64,000 bases of DNA from an uncultured Microbulbifer sp. (GCF_947498635.1 NZ_CANMKV010000005.1:90993-154992); one strand, 5' to 3'; positions 45,576 to 55,589 are shown, numbered from the stretch's first letter. Numbers and translations are program-made. The notes: generated by a model not told the origin, from the sequence alone.

Positions 45576-46561
45576 TGGCAGGCTGCAATGCGCTTCCCTT
45601 TGTAGCAACTGGTGATGTCAAACAAATCTTTAATCTCTTAGATAACCTTAGAGTTGGTTATATCGAAGAAGGCGATACCAACTGCCTGATTACGGGGGAG
45701 TCCGGGTCTGGGAAATCCGAGCTGGTTAAGCAGTACGCTGCGAAGTATCCGCGCCGAGAACTGGAGGAATACACCCATATCCCCGTGCTATATGTCCAAT
45801 TGAGTTCGCCCCAAACGGCCAAGGCTTTTACCCAGCAGGTGCTTGCAGCGATGGGTGATCCTCAAGGTGGCAAAGGTATTAAAACCAAAGAGGAAGGCTT
45901 TGAAAGAATAAAAACATACTGTCGAATTTGCGGAGTTGAACTCATTATTCTGGACGAAATACAAACGGTGATTCAAAACCGCTCACCAGGGGTAATTGCC
46001 AGTATAACGGATTGGTTCAAGGATTTAATGAATCACTCAAAAGTGCCAGTGGTGTTGGTTGGGATGCCCTGGTGCCTTGATGTCGTGAAGGAAAATGATC
46101 AACTCGATACACGTGTTGGCTATCGTTACTATCTGGAGACCTTTAGGGTCTCCAGACAGTTTTCGCATTTCATAAAATTTATTGAGCTCTTTTCAAAGAG
46201 TTATGAATTTGCAAATGGCTTTTCCCTTAGTGAGCCTGAAACCGCCTATCGGCTGTTTGCTTACAGTTCTGGAATTATTAGGGCAATCAGGGGCCAAATT
46301 ATCCGAGCGGCCAATTTGGCGAAGTCGGCGGGCAAACCAATTGATCTAGCCTGCTTCCTGGAGGCGATTCGTTCAAGGGGAATTAAAGATCAAAACAATG
46401 TCTTTATCATGCCGGTGACGGAATTGCGGCTGAGGGAAATCGTGAGTTCATCAAGATGGACTCAGCAAAAATCGTACAACAAAGAAAGCTTCCAGAGCGC
46501 TGAATTCAAAACATACAGGCTGACCAAAAAGCTTGAATTAATCGAAGCTGATGATGACTGA
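45575..46561 (+). CDS. tnsC: TnsC-like AAA+ regulator ATPase
   Basis: TnsC polymerises on target DNA with ATP and links the target selector (TniQ/TnsD) to TnsAB. The 328-residue protein has Walker A GESGSGKS (residues 41-48), Walker B ELIILDEIQ (D127, E128), and the AAA+ lid. It is smaller than Tn7 TnsC (555) and nearer to the TniB-like size class. ATG 45575 (GGGAGG upstream) is preferred over the two GTG codons before it. It overlaps tniQ by 11 bases. Confidence 0.92.
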   Translation: MAGCNALPFVATGDVKQIFNLLDNLRVGYIEEGDTNCLITGESGSGKSELVKQYAAKYPRRELEEYTHIPVLYVQLSSPQTAKAFTQQVLAAMGDPQGGKGIKTKEEGFERIKTYCRICGVELIILDEIQTVIQNRSPGVIASITDWFKDLMNHSKVPVVLVGMPWCLDVVKENDQLDTRVGYRYYLETFRVSRQFSHFIKFIELFSKSYEFANGFSLSEPETAYRLFAYSSGIIRAIRGQIIRAANLAKSAGKPIDLACFLEAIRSRGIKDQNNVFIMPVTELRLREIVSSSRWTQQKSYNKESFQSAEFKTYRLTKKLELIEADDD

Positions 46562-47603
46562 ACGAAACTTGCTGATTAGACCGGTTAAGCATCCATTGGA
46601 GCGGATCGATGACTATCTTGCCAGGCTCGCTACCGCAAATGGCTTCTCATCTGCTACGACATTGAGGATGTATCTTCGTGCGTGGTGTAACGCAAATGGC
46701 CACAGTATTCGCAGAATAGGTAACGCCGATACGATGGCCAGGGCTTTAAGCCGTTATCTTGACCGTATCGTCGAAACAAAATCATTCGACCGGCCTGCAT
46801 TTGGTAAAGCCAATCCCCATCTAAAAACTTGCAAGGCCTGCCTCAGCGAACAAAAGGCTACACCGTTTTACTGGTATCTGGATGACTACCAGGTTTGTCA
46901 TATCCATGTTCAGCCGCTAAGTAAACCTGGTGCCAGTGAGATGTCGCTTGATGTGGATGCCAATCTGACCCTGCATCCCATAGTCGATTTTTTAGAGTCC
47001 AGTGACCCCTGGTTGGCATACACCAACGTGCAAAAATGCACCGACGAGCTCAGTTGGCTTTGCTGGCGGTTGAAGAATTTCTACGAGGTTCACCTTGGAA
47101 GCCTTCTGCATACGATGAATGCACTCAACTGGACAGGTAGTGCTCCTCCTGGTGAGCGTTCGTCTGATGGCAGATTCGACCTGATAACCAGCCTAATCGC
47201 GGAGCAATCCGGTCAGCGGGAAAGCGATTTGCGCTTGCTATCAGCGCTCTTGCTCTGGCAGCGCATGGTCCCGAACAACCTATTCGGGGCTGCGTGTGCC
47301 GGGGAGGATGGCGCGACCGAAGCAAGCTTGGAGTGGGCATCCCGACAGCTGATCGCCAACGAGCCGATGCTCATGTTCATCTGCGATGCACACCATGCCC
47401 CGCGGAACACCCCAAAACTCCGCCTGCGTGACTACATCCCTCTACTGGCAGTCCTGGATGAGGCCACCGATAAAGCCCTGCGCCAAGCGGTTTACTCCTG
47501 TGGGTTAACCACTGAATTGTTGGTGGTGATCCCCTCAGGCTGTAAAAAAACCCAATTCAAAGCTGCCCCACAGCCTTTGGTGACTTGCCAGCAGCCAGCC
47601 TAG
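46551..47603 (+). CDS. tniQ: short TniQ-family target selector in the tns operon
   Basis: The 350-residue protein begins with the TniQ signature LLIRPVKHPLERIDDYLARL and has a zinc-binding set CKAC (residues 94, 97) with CHIH (116-119). TniQ proteins recruit TnsC to a target. Being much shorter than the 498-residue TnsD-like protein at the other end, it may serve a second pathway (plasmids or other sites) since no TnsE is present. It is encoded in one operon with tnsABC and overlaps tnsC. Confidence 0.88.
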   Translation: MMTERNLLIRPVKHPLERIDDYLARLATANGFSSATTLRMYLRAWCNANGHSIRRIGNADTMARALSRYLDRIVETKSFDRPAFGKANPHLKTCKACLSEQKATPFYWYLDDYQVCHIHVQPLSKPGASEMSLDVDANLTLHPIVDFLESSDPWLAYTNVQKCTDELSWLCWRLKNFYEVHLGSLLHTMNALNWTGSAPPGERSSDGRFDLITSLIAEQSGQRESDLRLLSALLLWQRMVPNNLFGAACAGEDGATEASLEWASRQLIANEPMLMFICDAHHAPRNTPKLRLRDYIPLLAVLDEATDKALRQAVYSCGLTTELLVVIPSGCKKTQFKAAPQPLVTCQQPA

Positions 47604-47649
47604 TCAAAGGGCAATTTTATCTACTCCAAGCCAGAAACGCTGTGGTAGG

Positions 47650-47680
47650 ATGCTACCTAATAAAAAATATTAGGTAGCAT
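47650..47680. promoter_or_regulatory. perfect 13-bp palindromic operator upstream of the WYL gene
   Basis: ATGCTACCTAATA, five A, TATTAGGTAGCAT is a perfect inverted repeat 22 bases before the WYL-regulator start. No T-tract follows, and its place in the promoter region suggests an operator bound by the WYL protein itself, as known for BrxR/CapW-type regulators. Confidence 0.75.
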
Positions 47681-47702
47681 ATTCAATATATGGTCATGCA
47701 GC

Positions 47703-48593
47703 ATGAATAGCACGCTCCGGGATTTAAACCAGGCACAGCGTGATCGCATCGCCCACATAGACTTCACTCTGCTATTCAAGGGGGAAGCCAACCGTGCCGA
47801 TCTGGTAGATCGCTTCAGCATCACACCAGCCCAGGCCACCAAGGATTTCACCCAGTATCGGGAATTGGCACCCGCAAATATTCGTTACGACGAAAAGCTG
47901 AGAACCCACCTGCGTGGTGACCAATTCAAGCCCCTGTTCGATTACGACGTGGTGCGCACCCTGGCCACCATCAGCCAGGGCTATGGCGACGGCTTTACCG
48001 GCAAGCTCAAACCGCCAATGGCTTGTGAAGCACCTTACCATCTGAACGAACCCAGGCTGGCCACTGTTGCCAAGGTGACCGAAGCCATTCACAAGGCCAA
48101 GCCACTGGCCATTACCTATGTATCCCTGTCTAGCGGCGAATCCCAGCGTGAGATCGTGCCCCACACCCTGGTGGATAACGGCCTGCGTTGGCATGTGCGG
48201 GGGTTCGACCGCAAGAGCGGCGAATTCCGTGATTTTGTGCTCACCCGCATCAAAGAAGCCACGCTGGTTGAAGGCTCCATCGACGAAGAGCAGGAAACCG
48301 CAAGCCAGGATCGCCAGTGGAATCGCTTTGTGGAGCTGGAATTGGTACCGCACCCGCGTATCCAGCATCAGGAAGCCATCGAGCTGGATTACGGTATGGA
48401 CCGTGGCGTAATGAAGGTCGAGATACGAGCCGCTACAGCAGGGTACCTGTTGCGGCAATGGCATGTGGACTGCTCACCGACCCATACGCTCACCGGCCCC
48501 GAATACCAATTGTGGCTCCAAAACAGCCAAGCGCTATACGGTGTGCAAAACCTGATTTTGGCTCCTGGAAGAACAGAACAAGCGCCGGGATAA
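47703..48593 (+). CDS. WYL-domain transcriptional regulator (BrxR/CapW-like)
   Basis: The 296-residue protein has an N-terminal winged-HTH (about residues 15-60: LLFKGEANRADLVDRFSITP), a middle WYL domain (about 125-195: PLAITYVSLSSGESQ, RWHVRGFDRKSGEFRDF) and a C-terminal WCX-like domain. Such proteins repress defence operons and respond to infection signals. It is at the head of the type I restriction-modification block and follows the palindrome at 47650. Repression of itself and hsdM is the likely role. Confidence 0.87.
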   Translation: MNSTLRDLNQAQRDRIAHIDFTLLFKGEANRADLVDRFSITPAQATKDFTQYRELAPANIRYDEKLRTHLRGDQFKPLFDYDVVRTLATISQGYGDGFTGKLKPPMACEAPYHLNEPRLATVAKVTEAIHKAKPLAITYVSLSSGESQREIVPHTLVDNGLRWHVRGFDRKSGEFRDFVLTRIKEATLVEGSIDEEQETASQDRQWNRFVELELVPHPRIQHQEAIELDYGMDRGVMKVEIRAATAGYLLRQWHVDCSPTHTLTGPEYQLWLQNSQALYGVQNLILAPGRTEQAPG

Positions 48594-48639
48594 ACCGAAT
48601 TTCTGACTGAACAGAACTCTGATTTTAAAACAAGAATTT

Positions 48640-48665
48640 GAGCGGTCTTTTAAAGACCCGCTTTA
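48640..48665 (+). other. stem-loop between the WYL gene and hsdM
   Basis: GAGCGGTCTTT and AAAGACCCGCTTT form an imperfect hairpin followed by a few T. It may partly terminate the WYL transcript or be part of the hsdM leader. Confidence 0.45.
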
Positions 48666-48681
48666 ATCACTAGGAAACACA

Positions 48682-51162
48682 ATGGACCAAAGCGTACACA
48701 ACAAACTTGTCTCATTTATCTGGAACATCGCCGATGACTGTCTGCGCGATGTGTATGTGCGGGGCAAATACCGTGACGTTATCCTGCCGATGGTGGTATT
48801 GCGCCGACTGGATACCCTGTTGGAGCCCACTAAAAACGATGTACTGGAAGAGGTTCGCTACCAAGAGGAAGAAATGCGGGCTACCGAGCTGGACGAAGAG
48901 CCGCTCAAAGAAGCCTCCGGCTACGTGTTCTACAACGTGTCCAAATGGACGCTCACCAGCCTGCATAATACGGCCACCAATAATCGCCAAATCCTGCTGG
49001 CCAACTTTGAGGAATACCTCAAAGGCTTCAGTGCCAACGTGCAGGAAATCATCGAACGCTTTGAACTGAAAAGTAAAATCCAGCACATGATCAATAAAGA
49101 TGTGTTGCTGGACGTGGTAGAGAAATTCGTCTCCCCAAAAATCAACCTTACCCCAGTAGAGGCAATTGATCCGGATGGTTACAAACTGCCTGCGCTCACC
49201 AACCTGGGCATGGGCTATGTGTTTGAGGAGCTGATCCGTAAATTCAACGAAGAAAACAATGAAGAGGCTGGGGAGCACTTTACCCCAAGGGAAGTGATCG
49301 AGCTGATGACCCACCTGGTGTTCGACCCCATCAAAGATAATCTGCCGCTCACCCTCACCGTGTATGACCCGGCCTGTGGTAGTGGGGGCATGCTCACCGA
49401 ATCGCAAAATTTTATTGAGGAAAAATACCCGCTCGATGCTTCTTACAAAAGTGAACGTGATATTTACCTCTACGGCAAGGAAATCAACGACGAAACCTAT
49501 GCCATCTGCAAGTCCGACATGATGATCAAGGGCAACAACCCCGAGAACATCAAGGTCGGATCAACACTGTCTACCGATGAATTCGCCTCCTTGCGTTTCG
49601 ACTTTATGCTCTCCAACCCGCCTTACGGTAAAAGCTGGGCCTCGGAGCAAAAATACATCAAAGACAGCGGTGATGTGATTGACTCACGCTTTAAGGTCAA
49701 GCTCAAAGACTATTGGGGCAATATCGAGGATTGCGATGCCACACCGCGCTCCAGCGATGGCCAGCTGCTGTTCCTGATGGAAATGGTCAGCAAAATGAAA
49801 GATCCAGCTGTGGGTACTGGTGCTGCTGCGGGTTCGTACACAAAGGGCAGTCGCATTGCGTCAGTCCATAACGGTTCCAGTCTGTTTACCGGTGATGCCG
49901 GTAGTGGTGAGAGCAATATCCGTCGATACATTATCGAAAATGATATGCTCGAAGCCATAGTACAGTTGCCCAACAACCTGTTCTACAACACCGGCATTAC
50001 CACCTATATCTGGCTGCTCAATAACAACAAGCCTAAATCTCGTAAGGGTAAGGTGCAGTTAATTGATGCCAGCCTGTTGTACCGCAAACTGCGCAAAAAC
50101 TTGGGTAAGAAAAACTGCGAGTTTGCGCCGGAGCATATCGCACAGATCACCCGTACCTATCTGGATTGTGCCACGATAGAGCGTGAGCTGGACGTAAACG
50201 GAGACTCCACCGGTATTGCCAGTCAGGTATTTCGCAACGAAGATTTTGGTTATCACAAAGTCACCATCGAGCGGCCCGACCGGCGCAAAGCCCAGTTCAC
50301 CGCCGAACGCATTGCGCCTTTGCGTTTTGACAAACAGTTAAGTGAAGTGATGGAGCATCTCTTTAGCGAACACGGCGATAAAGTGTATAAAACGTCGGGT
50401 TTCGGTAAAGGGCGAAAACAAAGCTTTTTAAAATCCATCGAGAATGACATCCTCAATTGGTGCGAAGATAACGACATTAGCCTGAATGCCAAGGCAAAGG
50501 GCAAACTGTTGGATGTTCAATACTGGCAGACCTTGTATGAAGTGTTTGAAACCGCTGAATGGCTGACAGAAGAATTGGGGCAAGGTGAGTTTGACGATTT
50601 TAATATTGTTAAAGAAAAAGTGGATGCCCTGCTAAACGAGTACAAGGTCGCGCTTAAGGCGAGTGAAAAAAATAATATCTTCAATGCCGTAAGCTGGTAT
50701 CACGAAACAGCCGCTAAAGTAATCAAAAAAGTGGTAAAGCTCAGCGGCGATAAGCTGGATGAAGTACTGGAAGATTACGATTGCACCGAAGCGCAGCTAG
50801 CGGATTTTGGCTATTACCCAACTGATAAGAAAAACGAATACATTACCTATGAAGCGAGTTCCGATCTGCGCGACAGTGAGTCCATCCCCCTCACTTATAA
50901 AGACCCACTACTGAAAGAGGATGAGCCGCAAAGCATTCATCAGTACTTTCTCGATGAAGTAAAGCCCCATGTGAGTGAGGCCTGGATCAATTTGGATTCC
51001 GTCAAAATCGGCTACGAGATCAGCTTTAACAAATACTTCTACCGTCATAAACCACTGCGTTCACTGGAGGCCGTTGCAAAGGATATTATCAGCCTGGAAC
51101 AGAAGGCCGAGGGTTTGATTGCCCAGATTCTGGGTGTGGATATTGAGCAGGTGCAGGGGTAA
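48682..51162 (+). CDS. hsdM: type I restriction-modification DNA methyltransferase (HsdM)
   Basis: This is the M subunit of a type I system (N6-adenine methylation). The 826-residue protein has the helical HsdM N-domain (about 5-140), SAM motif I YDPACGSGGML (near 228) and catalytic motif IV SNPPYGKSW (near 311), then a long C-terminal region (about 500-826) larger than in classical HsdM (about 520). It overlaps hsdS (TAATG). GC and codon use look more like a plasmid/island gene than the tns genes before it. Confidence 0.95.
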   Translation: MDQSVHNKLVSFIWNIADDCLRDVYVRGKYRDVILPMVVLRRLDTLLEPTKNDVLEEVRYQEEEMRATELDEEPLKEASGYVFYNVSKWTLTSLHNTATNNRQILLANFEEYLKGFSANVQEIIERFELKSKIQHMINKDVLLDVVEKFVSPKINLTPVEAIDPDGYKLPALTNLGMGYVFEELIRKFNEENNEEAGEHFTPREVIELMTHLVFDPIKDNLPLTLTVYDPACGSGGMLTESQNFIEEKYPLDASYKSERDIYLYGKEINDETYAICKSDMMIKGNNPENIKVGSTLSTDEFASLRFDFMLSNPPYGKSWASEQKYIKDSGDVIDSRFKVKLKDYWGNIEDCDATPRSSDGQLLFLMEMVSKMKDPAVGTGAAAGSYTKGSRIASVHNGSSLFTGDAGSGESNIRRYIIENDMLEAIVQLPNNLFYNTGITTYIWLLNNNKPKSRKGKVQLIDASLLYRKLRKNLGKKNCEFAPEHIAQITRTYLDCATIERELDVNGDSTGIASQVFRNEDFGYHKVTIERPDRRKAQFTAERIAPLRFDKQLSEVMEHLFSEHGDKVYKTSGFGKGRKQSFLKSIENDILNWCEDNDISLNAKAKGKLLDVQYWQTLYEVFETAEWLTEELGQGEFDDFNIVKEKVDALLNEYKVALKASEKNNIFNAVSWYHETAAKVIKKVVKLSGDKLDEVLEDYDCTEAQLADFGYYPTDKKNEYITYEASSDLRDSESIPLTYKDPLLKEDEPQSIHQYFLDEVKPHVSEAWINLDSVKIGYEISFNKYFYRHKPLRSLEAVAKDIISLEQKAEGLIAQILGVDIEQVQG

Positions 51163-52529
51163 TGGCAATGGTTGATATTGCAGATCTGCCGAGGTATGAG
51201 TCTTACAAAGACTCTGAAATGCTGTGGGTAGATAAAATTCCCACGGCGTGGAGATTAGAGAAAGCGAAGTGGTTATTTAAAAAAGCAGAAAGACCTGTTC
51301 GGGATATTGATGAAATTGTTACATGCTTTCGAGATGGCACTGTTACTCTAAGAAGTATTCGTCGCACAGAGGGGTTCACTAATGCACTGAAGGAGCACGG
51401 CTATCAAGGTATCCGGAAAGGTGATTTAGTTATTCATGCGATGGATGCCTTTGCTGGTGCTATTGGTGTGTCTGACTCTGATGGGAAAGCAACACCAGTG
51501 TATGCAGTATGCATTCCTAAGGGAGGGGTTGAGGTCAATCCTAGATTCTATGCTTATTACCTGCGTGACATGGCGCTATCAGGGTTTATTTCATCACTTG
51601 CAAAGGGGATAAGGGAGCGCTCTACCGATTTTCGATTTAACGACTTTGCGGAATTGTTGCTGCCTATCCCGGATTTTGGAGAGCAGATACTAATCACCAG
51701 CTTTCTCGACAAAAAAACCAAACAAATCGACGAAGCTATTGCCATCAAAGAGCAGCAAATCGCCCTGCTCAAAGAGCGCAAGCAATTCATTATCCAAACA
51801 GCCGTCACCCAAGGGCTTGATCTCAATGCCCCCATGAAAGATTCCGGCGTGGATTGGATTGGGCAGATACCGGCGCATTGGAAAGTCAAAAGACTTAAAT
51901 ACATGGTGAGATTTTACGGTGGTGGAACTCCAAGTAAAGACAATAAAGATTACTGGGGAGGTGACATATCATGGGTTTCCCCAAAAGATATGAAGATGCC
52001 ATTTATATCGAGCTCTATCGATACTATCACAGAGTTGGCCGTTAAAAAGTCAAGCGTTAAATTGGTAGAGAAAGGTGCAATTCTGATAGTTGTTCGTGGC
52101 ATGATTTTGGCGAAAAAAATTCCCGTAGCTATAGCAAGCAAAGAATTGACAATAAACCAAGATATGAAAGCTTTGGTTGTCAATGATGGCTCGTTTCCTG
52201 TTTTTCTTATGTGCCTATTAGATGGATTACATGGAACGCTTTCAACTCTTTTGGAAGAGTCCGGGCATGGTACAAAAACATTGCCAACTGAAAAGCTGGG
52301 AAGCCTTGGCTTGCCAATTCCACCATTTAGTGAGCAACAAAAAATAGTGACTTTCATCGAGAATCAAACACATTTTTTTGAAAAATCCATTGAAATTCAA
52401 AAAGAACAAATCGAAAGACTTAAAGAATATAAAACCACCCTAATCAACAGTGCGGTGACTGGAAAAATCAAAGTTACCCCTGAAATGGCTGGTGTGGATA
52501 AAAAAGTGCAGGGCGCAATAGAGGCATAG
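51162..52529 (+). CDS. hsdS: type I restriction-modification specificity subunit (HsdS)
   Basis: The 455-residue protein has the two target-recognition domains of HsdS: TRD1 (about residues 15-185, IPTAWRLEKAKWLFKKA) and TRD2 (about 235-420, IPAHWKVKRLKYMVRFYGGG). Each is followed by a coiled-coil spacer (QIDEAIAIKEQQIALLKERK; EIQKEQIERLKEYKTTLI). It determines the methylation and restriction site, which cannot be read from sequence alone. The start overlaps the hsdM stop. Confidence 0.94.
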   Translation: MAMVDIADLPRYESYKDSEMLWVDKIPTAWRLEKAKWLFKKAERPVRDIDEIVTCFRDGTVTLRSIRRTEGFTNALKEHGYQGIRKGDLVIHAMDAFAGAIGVSDSDGKATPVYAVCIPKGGVEVNPRFYAYYLRDMALSGFISSLAKGIRERSTDFRFNDFAELLLPIPDFGEQILITSFLDKKTKQIDEAIAIKEQQIALLKERKQFIIQTAVTQGLDLNAPMKDSGVDWIGQIPAHWKVKRLKYMVRFYGGGTPSKDNKDYWGGDISWVSPKDMKMPFISSSIDTITELAVKKSSVKLVEKGAILIVVRGMILAKKIPVAIASKELTINQDMKALVVNDGSFPVFLMCLLDGLHGTLSTLLEESGHGTKTLPTEKLGSLGLPIPPFSEQQKIVTFIENQTHFFEKSIEIQKEQIERLKEYKTTLINSAVTGKIKVTPEMAGVDKKVQGAIEA

Positions 52530-52533
52530 GGCA

Positions 52534-53733
52534 ATGTTTACCGTCGACCATCAAACCAACCGCATCAGCCCGGTAAAAATCAAAACCTTCAGTGAGCTGG
52601 TTTTTACCGAGCGCAAGCACTTGCAGGAGTGGCTGGCCCACCAGCCCGATGCGCTGGGTGAAGACCTGCTGATTATCCAGAAAGAGTTTGATGGCTTTGA
52701 CGATACCCGCGAACGCCTCGACCTGTTGGCACTGGATAAAGAAGGCAATCTGGTGATTATCGAAAACAAGCTGGATGACAGTGGCCGCGATGTGGTGTGG
52801 CAGGCATTGAAGTGTGCCTCTTACTGCGCCAGCTTAACCAAGGGCCAGATTGTCGAGATTTATCAGCAATATTTGCAGCGCTTCTATTCTTCTATCAGCC
52901 CGACAATTGAAGCCGATGAAGCGCTTACTCGGGCAAGTCAACCCCCTCAAGAAAACAGACAGGATGCCGCCACCCGTATCTGCGAATTTCTCGATGCGCC
53001 GGATCTGGATGAAGTCAAGCTCAACCTCGGCAATAGCCAGCGTATTATGTTGGTGGCTGCCAATTTCCGCAAAGAAGTCACCAGTACGGCGTTGTGGCTG
53101 TTAGGCCAGGGTATCAGTATTCAATGCTTTAAAGTCACGCCCTATGCCCTGGGTGAACAACTGCTTATCAATATTGACCAGATCATACCTACGCCCGAAG
53201 CCAAGGAGTTGATGATCGGCATCAATGCCAAAGAAGCGGAAGAAAAAACCACCGAAGTAGTGGTGAAGAAACGTCATATCGTGCGAAGGGAATATTGGGA
53301 AAAGGCGCTGGAGGCCTTCCAAAAAAGTCAGTGCAATCTCTACGATAATATCAGCCCCAGCAAAGATCACTGGCTCTCGGCGGGCTCGGGCTTAAGCAGC
53401 TGCCCCTACAATTTGATTTTTAATAAGAGCGAGTTGCGCGTAGAGCTATGGATTAGCCGTAGTGCAACAGAGGAAAACAAATTCCTCTTTGATTTTCTGC
53501 TGGATCATAAAGATGAAATTGAATCGAACTTCGCTGATAAGCTGGAGTGGATGCGTCTGGACGAAAAGAAATCCTGCCGCATTCAGTATTCCTGTGCATC
53601 AGATAGTTTCAATAAAGACACCTGGAAAGAATCCGTTGCCTGGCACTTGGAGCACATGTGCAGGCTAGAGCAGGCCTTAAAGAAGCCGCTGCAAAAAGCC
53701 GCCGAGGGACTTAAGCAACAAAGTTTTGCGTAG
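52534..53733 (+). CDS. DUF4268 protein with PD-(D/E)XK nuclease-like N-terminus
   Basis: The 399-residue protein has an N-terminal nuclease-like motif (RLDLLALDKEGNLVIIENKL: D then ExK, residues about 60-80) resembling EndoMS/NucS-type cores. The C-terminal part (about 250-390) matches DUF4268 (HWLSAGSGLSSCPYNLIF). It is immediately after hsdS (four bases) and before the AlbA_2 gene (nine bases). Such genes are often found inside type I loci. A role in restriction or in sensing DNA ends is inferred. Confidence 0.8.
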   Translation: MFTVDHQTNRISPVKIKTFSELVFTERKHLQEWLAHQPDALGEDLLIIQKEFDGFDDTRERLDLLALDKEGNLVIIENKLDDSGRDVVWQALKCASYCASLTKGQIVEIYQQYLQRFYSSISPTIEADEALTRASQPPQENRQDAATRICEFLDAPDLDEVKLNLGNSQRIMLVAANFRKEVTSTALWLLGQGISIQCFKVTPYALGEQLLINIDQIIPTPEAKELMIGINAKEAEEKTTEVVVKKRHIVRREYWEKALEAFQKSQCNLYDNISPSKDHWLSAGSGLSSCPYNLIFNKSELRVELWISRSATEENKFLFDFLLDHKDEIESNFADKLEWMRLDEKKSCRIQYSCASDSFNKDTWKESVAWHLEHMCRLEQALKKPLQKAAEGLKQQSFA

Positions 53734-53742
53734 GACAATGTA

Positions 53743-55212
53743 ATGACCGTAGACCGCAGTTTGGAATACTTACAATCCTTGTTAAAAGAACTGTGCTCAC
53801 TGCCGCAGGAAGCGGAGTGGGTGGAGTTCAAACATAATAACGACGATGCACCAATGATTGGTGAATATATTTCGGCGCTGGCTAATTCCGCTGCTTTGCT
53901 GGGTAAGCAGTCTGCCTATGTAGTTTGGGGTGTTGAGAATGATACTCATGAGGTGATTGGGACAACATTTAAGCCTTCAACAGCTCGCTATAAGCAGCAG
54001 GAACTGGAAAGTTGGTTGCTGCAGAAAATATCACCAAAAATTCACTTTCGTTTTTTTGAGCTTGTCGGTGTTAGTGAATTGCCAGTCGTTATTCTGGAAG
54101 TGCAGGCCGCAGCACACAACCCGGTGCAATTTGATGGCGTTGAATTCATCCGTGTCGGTTCCTATAAAAAGAAGCTAAAGGAGTATCCCGAAAAAGAGCG
54201 AGCACTATGGCGCGTGTTCGATAAAACGCCTTTTGAACGACAAATGGCAGCCTCTAATGTAAGTGCCGATGAGGTTCTGAAGTTGTTGGACTATCCGGCG
54301 TATTTTGAATTAACCGGGTTGCCCTTACCGGAAAATCGTGCCGGCATTTTAAATGCATTAAAGGCTGATCAATTAATTCAGGAAATGCCCGGTGATCAAT
54401 GGGGTATCACGAATTTGGGAGCCATTCTGTTTGCGAAAAAACTGCAAAACTTTCAACACCTTGGACGCAAGGCGGTTCGGCTCATTTTATATCGTGGCAA
54501 CAGCCGTATCGAAACCATTCGGGAAATCGAAGGCAATAAAGGCTATGCCGTTGGCTTTGAAGGGCTTATCGATTATTTAAAGACACTATTGCCCTCCAAT
54601 GAGGAAATAGGCAAAGCCTTTCGCAAAGAAGTGCCTATGTATCCGGAGTTGGCTATTCGTGAGTTGGTGGCGAATGCCATTATCCATCAGGATTTCTCTG
54701 TCACCGGTACTGGCCCGATGATTGAGGTATTTGACTCCAGAATGGAGATCACTAACCCCGGTATCCCTTTGGTCGCGACAGATCGGTTTTTGGATTCACC
54801 GCCGCAGAGCAGAAACGAAGCGCTGGCCTCATTCATGCGACGCATCAATATTTGTGAAGAACGCGGCTCTGGCGTTGATAAGGTAGTGTTCCAGACAGAG
54901 TTCTATCAATTACCCGCACCTATCTTTGAGGTTACCGACAACCATACCCGCTCGGTTTTATTTGGCCATAAACCCTTTGCGGATATGGATAAGGAAGACC
55001 GCATACGGGCGTGTTATCTGCACTGCTGTTTACGTTATGTGAACCGGGAGCCGACTAACAATAGTTCGTTGCGCGAGCGGTTTGGGATTGAACAAAAGAA
55101 CCAGGCGCAAGTGAGTCGTGTGTTGAAGGATACTGTTGCTGTGGGTTTGATAAGGGCGTATGACCCTGACGCAGGCACCAAGGCTATGCGCTATATCCCG
55201 GCTTGGGCCTAA
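53743..55212 (+). CDS. Schlafen AlbA_2-domain ATP-binding protein
   Basis: The 489-residue protein has an N-terminal AlbA_2 (Schlafen-type) domain (about residues 15-135: EWVEFKHNNDD, YVVWGVEND, FIRVGSYKKKLKEYPEKE) and a C-terminal GHKL/HATPase_c_4-like segment (IRELVANAIIHQDFS, RMEITNPGIP, ERGSGVDKVV), then a winged helix (about 430-480). This COG2865 family is common in defence islands and in type I loci. It could be regulatory or an effector; its exact task is unknown. Confidence 0.85.
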   Translation: MTVDRSLEYLQSLLKELCSLPQEAEWVEFKHNNDDAPMIGEYISALANSAALLGKQSAYVVWGVENDTHEVIGTTFKPSTARYKQQELESWLLQKISPKIHFRFFELVGVSELPVVILEVQAAAHNPVQFDGVEFIRVGSYKKKLKEYPEKERALWRVFDKTPFERQMAASNVSADEVLKLLDYPAYFELTGLPLPENRAGILNALKADQLIQEMPGDQWGITNLGAILFAKKLQNFQHLGRKAVRLILYRGNSRIETIREIEGNKGYAVGFEGLIDYLKTLLPSNEEIGKAFRKEVPMYPELAIRELVANAIIHQDFSVTGTGPMIEVFDSRMEITNPGIPLVATDRFLDSPPQSRNEALASFMRRINICEERGSGVDKVVFQTEFYQLPAPIFEVTDNHTRSVLFGHKPFADMDKEDRIRACYLHCCLRYVNREPTNNSSLRERFGIEQKNQAQVSRVLKDTVAVGLIRAYDPDAGTKAMRYIPAWA

Positions 55213-55589
55213 TTTGCTTGACCGTTGCTTGACTCAGGTGGCGGCCTTTTAGGTTTTGTTTTTCTAACTTGTTGTTTTTAAAGGGAAAAATTTTTTAAGT
55301 TTATTTGATCCTTGCGTGGTCGTGTTGGAACTTAGGGGGAATGGTCGCCTATTGCCAGCTTGGCGATGTGGCTACCACTTTCTATGTATTGGTAGGTGAG
55401 CGCAGTTTTTTGAATGCAGTGAGGGCTTGGGTCAGTGGTTATGTTCTGAACGGATTTTGTATGTCTGTTGCTTGATTGAAAGACGGCGAAATCTCGGAAA
55501 TTATAAATAAAACGATGGGTTGGGTTAGATCGGTTGTTTGACTGATGCTTGACTGGCAAAGTCAATTGGTAGAATAAAAAGGACGTAAG
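55213..55589. promoter_or_regulatory. hsdR leader region with repeated TGCTTGACT-like motifs
   Basis: This 377-base gap separates hsdR from the rest of the RM operon. The motif TG(C/T)TTGA(C/T) occurs five times: 55215, 55226, 55469, 55534 and 55546. No protein-coding gene is evident. It probably contains the hsdR promoter, allowing restriction to be expressed after methylation. Confidence 0.45.

Noticed and set aside
55332..55565. 77-codon minus-strand open frame upstream of hsdR
   Set aside because: No ribosome-binding site or family resemblance; it covers the repeat-containing leader region.
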